Assembly: GCA_030142905.1 (NCBI GenBank)
Contig: JASJOG010000044.1
Location: 1,694,001-1,758,000 of the forward strand
Direction: 5' to 3'
DNA: 64,000 bases
From: Heliopora coerulea
Lineage: Eukaryota; Cnidaria; Anthozoa; Scleralcyonacea; Helioporidae
The notes beneath the pieces are model-generated. The model did not search any database. It saw only the letters and a program-made list of their open reading frames with translations, and was not told the DNA's origin. The number at the start of each line of letters is the position of its first letter. Position 1 is the stretch's first letter. The translations under genes and the position numbers were made by a program. This document shows, piece after piece, positions 57,581 through 64,000 of the stretch.

Positions 57581-58119
57581 TGTAGAACAGGAAATATTTT
57601 AGGCGAAGTAGCTTTCAAAATGAAGTCATAACATAATAAAAATGTACCTCCATAATTTCTGTTTTGTTCTTATTGTTTTCACTTTACCGTTCATCGATAT
57701 TGTCGGGTAAACCGACATAGTCCCATCCTTGGAGTTACCCTAATTCTTCACCCTGTAACATATAAATGTAAAACGCATTGTGTTTTGCTTTGCTTCGAGT
57801 TTAGTTATGTTCAGTTGGTACTCGTTGCCCGACTAGGTTGAGATTTTCTCAGGCAAGGGCAACGAGTAGTTTGGCCTAAAATTCGGGATCATTATTCGAC
57901 CTAGATTCCTGATCTCCACAATTCGAGTCTGCACCGCACAACATGTTGCATTCGTTTGGCCAGAGCTTAAGAACAATAGAACTGATTAGGGAACCAAGCA
58001 AAACACAAATAAGAACTAAGAACAAAAGCATGAGAAATTATTCATGAAAGGTTAAAATGGCCATAACTAAATTTTTAAACTCCATTGGGCATTAGTCTCG
58101 ATGACAGTTTTTTAGTTAT

Positions 58120-60033
58120 TCGTCATTCTATGCAAACTAATCTCCATTCGAGTTTCACGTGCATCCATTCCAACAACTGTCGAACCGTTCCAGGGAATTT
58201 ACAGATAACAGAACATTCAGTTTTCGTTTGGTATTTTGAAACAGAGCTGGAGAAGAAAGTTCGTTCATTTCTATTCTTGTATGTACGGTAATTAATACAT
58301 TACTGCGGCTAGAATGAACATTACTCAGCTTTTAATTAAAGTCAGCTATTGAAGGTTAGTACAAATTCAACTCCTAAACCAGTTTATCTGGATTCAGTTA
58401 ATGTTCAGTTGCTGAAAGCTAGAAGCCGTAAATTCAGTCACTGATGTATAGTTAGTATAGACCTGTATAGCCGTGTAGCTTAGCATCTTGAACATGGTGT
58501 AGTTCGGGTATATTCAACATGGATCAGTGGCTCAAAAGTTCGATTTTTATCTTGAATACGAGGCATTTTTTAACATGAAGATAAAGCGGTTTAACCATTA
58601 AGCTACCATGCAGAGATTAGATGGCGAATGAGGATCAAAAAGAGGAATAACGGCTCAAAAACTCCAAGACTTACGTCTTTCTCGCATGATGAGAAGGCTC
58701 AATGCAGGATGATATTAGCTTTGCCATTGGACCAACTTGAATTCAATCCAGGAAAGTGTTATCTCTTCATTTCGGGAAAGTGTATTATTTTCTCATTAAT
58801 TCGGGCAAAATATCCTTAAGTGGGATTTTCTCCTTATGCCAGTCATATCTTTGGTTTAATGCAACAAGAAAATTTTGTTAGAATTGATCTCGTCCAAACC
58901 ACTCGGTACTCGGTAATCCAGGACAACGTATATTGATTGATATGGACTAAGTGGTGGGGAATAATAATATAACTTTACATGATTAACTTTGATAACTTTA
59001 CGTAAGTGATATCTATACCTAACTGATAACTGTCATATCTAATCTCATATACTCATATCTAACCGCATATACTCATATCTAACCGATAACTTTACATGAT
59101 TGTTTGGACATATGATTGATGTGAACTTGCATACAACCACTAAATAAGTGTTTTCTATTCATTTACTACTTAGACTATATATACATATATACTGTATATA
59201 TATATAGTCTATGTTCAATTTGCAGACGTACGTTTCGCTGTACTACAGCTCATCAGTGCAGCTCGGAACGAACTTGGATCGATAAGGGACCAGAGTGCTC
59301 AAACCGCTATTAGAGATGTATGTGTGTGTGTATATATATATATATATATGTTTCGCTGGAATTTCAAATTAAGATAAGAATTTCTCCCAAAGTCCGAATG
59401 ACCGCTATCTTCTGCCGTTTTGGAATCACCAATAATTCCAACCGCGTCCCTCGTGCGCCTATGTAGTTCGGAGTTGAACAAATTCCTTTGTCGATTTCGT
59501 CCGCCTATTTTGGCTCTGTTTGTAGTTTTAGACGGTCCCCATAAGATGGTTAGCGTACATATTTTTTATACATATTTTGAGATATATGCATATACAACTC
59601 ATTTTCCATCGGATCGTTTCAATGTTTATTTCATGCCAACAGACCTTTCAACACAGCAGACCATTGTTTATTTCTCTCCCAGCTGGATAAGACTTGTTTT
59701 ATTTTGCTCTGACTAACGCGTTACGCCAGACGATTTTCCTCGTCAAAGGGAAACCTCCCGCCTCGAAAGAGTTAAGGAGCCACACGTTTTCTTTTGAATT
59801 TGAATTGTTCTGTAATAGTTCCCAAATGTAAACAGAAACTGTCAGTCTCGGCTATAATTTCTTGTTTTGGTTGTTTCCTGTTGATGACTTCCGTCGCAGG
59901 ACGATAACTGATGAATTATGATCAAAATAGCCAACTATTCTGATGTTTTCACTTCGTAAAGTTGTAATTTCTCGCCATCCACAGAAAGGGGCCGAGGAAA
60001 GACTTTTGTGCGACGAGTAAGTCTGCTTCATTT
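58120..60033. other. Gene-poor stretch with simple repeats
   Basis: No coding exon is supported. It contains CATATACTCATATCTAACC-type tandem units (about 59035-59095), an AT-rich palindromic TATATA stretch (59165-59210), a hammerhead motif (59221-59260), a TG/TA microsatellite (59318-59350) and a copy of the CGTCTGGCGTTA-type dispersed repeat (59690-59780). Confidence 0.5.
59221..59260 (-). ncRNA. Hammerhead ribozyme motif with fully canonical core
   Basis: On the minus strand: TGCA, CTGATGA, stem II GCTGT-AGT-ACAGC (perfect 5 bp), GAAA, CGTACGTC with a self-pairing stem III, then TGCA, which closes stem I. The cleavage-site nucleotide would be the C before the final TGCA. All conserved hammerhead core positions are as expected. 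The very short stem III is the dimer-type arrangement known from PLE and other retroelement-borne hammerheads. No PLE coding remnant is visible next to it. Assignment is by sequence and pairing only. Confidence 0.7.
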
Positions 60034-60042
60034 GTATTTGTG

Positions 60043-61333
60043 CGATGGCCGGCAAGGGCCATTATAATTTTGTCGTGTTACTTTTTTTTTCGGCTAAATT
60101 TCAGGCTGCAACTTTCCTTTGCGTTGTCATTTTTTTGCCATGACTCAGTAATTCCATGCCGTCATTTTCCCCCTTTTACTGTCATTTTTTTCTGCGTTGT
60201 CAGTTTTTGCTCTGATTAAATTTTAGACCGTCATTTTTTTTTCTGCGTTGTTAACGAGACAAATTAATGTACTTACAGCGTACGTGAATGGTTCTGTATG
60301 TCTTGATATCTATTACGTTAGCAGTTTCTGGCGCTTTCTAGATACTGTTAGTGTAGTAATTATGACTGCGGAAGCGAGAACGTGATTGCATACGCTTGGA
60401 ATGTACAGATGCACGAAACCGCAAGGCATTATACAGACTCAGGACTATGTGAAGGAGTGTCATATTGTCCTTCATTTCCATCATTTAGCTCCAAGAAATT
60501 CCAAAATTTCTGCACTACTATGTCCCTGCGTAAAATTCTCTGTATTAGTATTATGATTATATAGCGCTAGGTGATTATCGAAAAATCTCGCGAGGTGATT
60601 GGTCAAAAATTGCGTAATATTTCCTGAAAATTACCAACAGGTGAATATAACGTTGAAGGAATTAACGCAAAAAGGCGGCTTCCTTCGTCAATATTTACGA
60701 GAAACTTAAAAACAGTTCTTTCACCATTTTCTTTCAAATAATCACCAGTGCAATTATACTAAAACAATTGTATTAATATTGTTAAATAATGCCTGCTATA
60801 CCATTCTGGTTGTTAAGTTTAAATTAAAAACAATGACGGGATTTAAAATGGATCTAAATACCAACAAGTTCAGCCTGCATTGTGGGGCGCTAAATCCTGT
60901 CGATCGTTACAATCATCGAAATGAAGACAAATAGTCCTGAGTATTTCCTTATGGTTTCACGCAATTGTATCTTCCAAGCGTATGCAATGGTTATGATACA
61001 AGTCCATGCTCTGACCTCGTTTCCGTAACCGCAGCTGCTGCTACAGTATCTAGTAAGGAAAGAAATGTAATAGATATGAAGACATACAGGACCACTTGTA
61101 CCCACTGTAAGTACATTAATTTACCTAATAACAACGTAGAAAAAAAAGTCGTGAAATTTAGTCAATAGAAAAGGTGACAATAGAAAAAAAAATGACGGTG
61201 TGAAATTTAGTCAATGAAAAAATATGAAAACGCAGGAAAAATGATGGTGTAAAATTTCAAGGTCAGCAAAAAATGACAACGCAAAGAAAAACGGCAGTCT
61301 GAAATTTAGTCGATTATTTTGTCGGCCATCGTA
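60043..61333. mobile_element. Mutator-like non-autonomous element, 1.29 kb, 9-bp target duplication
   Basis: The ends are inverted (CGATGGCCGGCAA at the left; the complement of CGATGGCCGACAAAATAATC at the right). The 9-bp sequence GTATTTGTG flanks both sides (60034-60042 and 61334-61342), as in Mutator-like transposition. About 190 bp inside each end there are several copies of a unit like CTAAATTT...CGTCATTTTTxCTGCGTTGTC, in opposite orientation at the two ends, so the element can fold back. No transposase frame is visible. Confidence 0.72.
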
Positions 61334-61342
61334 GTATTTGTG

Positions 61343-62863
61343 TCGAATGTTGAGGTGCAATTTAAACAACTTTGGAAAAAACCCATAAACACATTTACTT
61401 ACAAATCTATAAACACGCTTTTCGCTTTTCCGTCTTTGATAGTTCTTTCCGACCAAGCTTATTGAGTAGATCTTCATAGGTAGGCACATGACATGGCCTG
61501 CTGATTCTGTTAATTTGTTGACATCGGTTTGTCTATGACTACCTGCATCCGTTTGCGTGCTGTCTCACTATAGCGTACGTCAAATGAAAACCGCGCGTGC
61601 CTTTGTAAACGACATTATCGAGTCAAATCATTTACGTTGTCACGAGAAGCTGTAATTTGACGTGCATTGGTGAGATGGGGTGCAACCTGCAAACACACAT
61701 TTATGAAAACTGGGATGTCAACGTGAACAATTAATTGACCGGAAGTTCAATTCTGCGTCGATCTGAATGAAAACCAGTTCGCTGAAAGGTCACCGTGGAT
61801 AAATAAATTTAAATAATAACAATCTCTTTAATGTTTATGCCCTCACTTTCGGCCGCCGCCTTCTTCCTGGCAAACGTCCTCGAAACTCGTTCAACTTTTG
61901 TCTTAAGCGCACTTGCCTTTTGCAAGAGAAGCAGCCGCATATTTTTACCTTTGGAGTTTGGACAATAATTCAAACAGCTTTGTGAGAAGTCAAGTCTCCT
62001 GTAGCAAAAACACCTTTGGTGGAGACGCTTGCTGTGGGCATGACGGCCGATAGAAAACCGAGGACAAAAAACTCAAGAGTTCATCGAATATTCTGTGATG
62101 TCAATCGCGAATTAGAACCAGGAAGACATAAACTGAAAGCCTGACATTTGTATCTTCTTGGATGAAATTCCGAGAATTGAGTACCGTAGGATGAAAACGA
62201 GTTATGGGGCTTTACCCAACTAAGCACCATCCCGGAGTAACCCAACCAAAGCAGTTTTAGGCCGATCATGTTGTAAACGTGGGAGTTTGGATGGATCATC
62301 TAAATAGCTTGTTTACTTTACCTCTTCCTGAACCTGCCTCAGGAAATCTCAGGAACTTATAAAATTAACACAAGCTTTCAGATATTTTGACCAACCCTGT
62401 ATTCCTGAATACATTTCCCACTGCATCGTCTACGACCTGACGATGATCCCCCGATAGAAAACATGTACTTTAGTTTCGACTGTTTTGACTTTTTAACACA
62501 AACTTTATTTTACTGTTGAAAGAATGTTGAATTGGTGATGATCAGTGCCATACCGATTTCTCGGAAAAGTTATTTTCACAGAATATGTCACCGAAGAAGC
62601 CTTACGTACCGACAAAAACCGCGTTCATGGTCGCCCTCTGTATCAACAGGAGTCAGTTACAATTGGCGAGGGTGTTCCTTCATCGAGTTCTACTATACCT
62701 CCTGTTAAGCTAATTAAATACGAGTGTTTACGGATTGTGGTTTTGTTTATGCTACGTTGTGAATCGCATATCGATTAATGGCCTTTTTCATCTGACCAGC
62801 TTCTCCACGCCTTCTTTACCTCATTCGTCACGAACAGCCATCAGTTGAGTTTCGTTTCCTGCT
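61343..62863. other. Intergenic, no gene supported
   Basis: Open frames here (for example 62545-62778 plus and 62081-62299 minus) show no recognisable domain, and no splice chain links them. No obvious transposon ends were seen. Part of this may be the 3' UTR of the minus-strand SOCS-like gene. Confidence 0.4.
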
Positions 62864-63454
62864 TTACACGGCTTTCAAGTAAGTCTGCAAAGATTTGGGT
62901 ATTGGCAAGTAGTCAACTCTATCGGTTTCGTACTGTAATCGTATTACGCGACGACAATGGGCCTTTAAACTCGATATTCGCGTAATGGAATCCTTGATGT
63001 TGATTTGGATTGATTCCTCAGGTGTTCGTATTTCTCCGACCGTTCCATTCGCTTTGCTCTTCTGAATAAGTTTCGCAACTAGTCCGTACAAAGTCACCGC
63101 TTTTGGTTGGCTGGGATTTGCAAAGTCCAAGCTAAGTTTGTTGTTTTCGCTTTCGACCCTGAGATAGTAGATTTTGCCTTGAAGTTTAACCGCAATACTG
63201 TACCTAGTATCCAACTTGTCCTTCTTTTCTCTCTGAGCTACCAAGAAGGCACCGTCCGAGACATGCTGCATGAGATAATTTGTTTGTCCGATAGAAATAT
63301 CTCCCCAGTACCAACAAACAGTTGAGAGCAAGATACGTTCTTTTGATCTTAGCAAATATGCCTCTTTACTCTGTCTCAATTCTTCGGCCCGTAAGCTCTT
63401 TGGTGACTTACTCATTCCAGATTGAAAAACGTCTTTCATTTTGCAGGTGAACAC
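62864..63454 (-). CDS. SOCS-family protein: SH2 domain plus SOCS box, SH2 arginine missing
   Basis: One uninterrupted frame of 196 residues, close to the size of SOCS2/CISH. A short N-terminal region leads into the SH2 domain at about 48 (WYWGDISI), then DGAFLVAQRE (68-76), KIYYLRVESENNKLSLDF (94-111) and LVAKLI (125-130). The SOCS box spans about 162-196: SLKAHCRRVI fits the elongin BC-box pattern [PST]LxxxCxxxΦ and LPIP (183-186) fits the Cul5 box LPΦP. In SOCS proteins the SH2 domain selects phosphotyrosine sites on receptors or JAKs and the box recruits an elongin-Cullin5 ubiquitin ligase. Here the conserved FLVR/FLIR arginine is Ala73. The ATG at 63439 (MKDVFQSG) is an alternative start. 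It may be single-exon or the main exon of a gene with an upstream leader. Confidence 0.85.
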   Translation of the reverse strand: MFTCKMKDVFQSGMSKSPKSLRAEELRQSKEAYLLRSKERILLSTVCWYWGDISIGQTNYLMQHVSDGAFLVAQREKKDKLDTRYSIAVKLQGKIYYLRVESENNKLSLDFANPSQPKAVTLYGLVAKLIQKSKANGTVGEIRTPEESIQINIKDSITRISSLKAHCRRVIRLQYETDRVDYLPIPKSLQTYLKAV

Positions 63455-63477
63455 TCCTGTTTACGTCGTTGCTGATC

Positions 63478-63537
63478 ATGCAAATGAGGCTTGTGCAGGG
63501 TAAAATGTTGATAAATAAAGTTTCTGGATTGACGTCA
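63478..63537. promoter_or_regulatory. Octamer and CRE sites upstream of the SOCS-like gene
   Basis: ATGCAAAT (63478-63485) is a perfect octamer motif, and TGACGTCA (63530-63537) is a perfect palindromic CRE. They lie 24 and 76 bp upstream of the 63454 start of the minus-strand gene. I saw no TTCxxxGAA STAT site, which vertebrate SOCS promoters often have. Function is inference. Confidence 0.45.
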
Positions 63538-64000
63538 ATGGTTTCTTTTTGCCGCCGGACATCAACTAATTAAGGCCATTTAAAGGAGATGTTTACAGAA
63601 AATGGTTGGCCAGCATGACTTCTTTGATGAAGACCTTTATCGTAGATGGGAAAGACAATCGAACGGAATTTCCAAAGCAGAATTGCTGTAGTTTCACTCT
63701 TAACACAGCCCAAAATCAATTGAAATTATCTTAAACGGTGGAGAGAAAATTATCCTTCTATGAATTCCCTCGGTTAGTCCAACTACTCGGATCTGTTGTA
63801 CAGGGATGAAAATGTTGGTTCACGGTTGTCGACTGGCGGGAACAATGTCGTGCTGCACCCAGTGAAGAATTTTGTCAACGCTATTGTTCAGAACTCATAT
63901 ACATCTTGTTCAGGCAACCTTCAGTCATCAACTCATGGAATCAACGATCGCGTTGACAACGGTGAACTTTTTTTTTTCATCAGTCATTATCCCAGTCCGT
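63538..64000. other. Right edge, nothing recognised
   Basis: No gene, transposon end or repeat could be supported in this stretch. Confidence 0.4.

Larger units (their letters stand above)
50881..58119 (+). repeat. Segmental duplication, copy B (7.2 kb)
   Basis: The counterpart of 43153-49835. Differences beyond scattered substitutions are a 629-bp mariner-type insertion (51263-51891), loss of about 70 bp near 57940 between two short direct repeats, and a nonsense change in the peptide gene. Similarity stops after GTTAT at 58119. High identity in introns argues for a fairly recent duplication. Confidence 0.92.

Noticed and set aside
62545..62778. 77-codon plus-strand frame near the SOCS-like gene
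   Set aside because: No recognisable domain, signal peptide or splice partners; likely chance.
1..64000. CRISPR arrays, rRNA genes, prokaryotic operons
   Set aside because: None of their sequence hallmarks were seen; gene structure is spliced eukaryotic throughout.

Overview
This is a eukaryotic, animal-type window: genes are split into many short exons with GT..AG introns, base composition is AT-rich, and the intergenic and intronic DNA is full of small transposons. The mix of Penelope-like retroelements (PLEs) carrying hammerhead-ribozyme-like motifs, fold-back MITEs and repeat families, together with a class A GPCR, a CEP128-like gene and a SOCS-like gene, best fits a cnidarian (stony coral or sea anemone). 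That taxon is an inference. I saw no CRISPR array, operon or rRNA.

Layout. 1-5300 is repeat-rich and ends in a fold-back PLE composite (about 3449-5222). 5963-7078 (minus) is an intact single-exon rhodopsin-class GPCR. 7079-15700 is intergenic, with repeats and a hAT-type MITE. 15728-41997 (plus) is a very fragmented coiled-coil gene. I assembled 43 exons whose phases all agree, giving 1,097 codons plus a stop; its N-terminus and length match centrosomal protein CEP128. Its introns carry several hairpin MITEs, one GC-AG intron and a partly duplicated exon.

43153-58119 is a tandem segmental duplication of about 7 kb. Each copy carries a five-exon gene for a small secreted precursor (signal peptide, dibasic sites, short cationic modules, three [FY]C[KR] motifs). 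I do not recognise the family. Copy A (45679-49274) is intact. Copy B (54036-57580) has a premature stop and a burst of amino-acid replacements confined to exon 2. A LINE fragment (49836-50880) lies between the copies. A 629-bp mariner-type element entered copy B after the duplication and left a clean empty site in copy A. A PLE remnant with a hammerhead-like terminus is present in both copies.

58120-62860 is gene-poor. It holds a well-formed hammerhead motif (59221-59260) and a 1.29-kb Mutator-like non-autonomous element with a 9-bp target duplication. 62864-63454 (minus) encodes a SOCS-type SH2/SOCS-box protein whose SH2 domain lacks the usual phosphotyrosine-binding arginine while the ubiquitin-ligase-recruiting box looks intact.

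No functional link between these genes is visible. The peptide tandem array is the most novel-looking feature.
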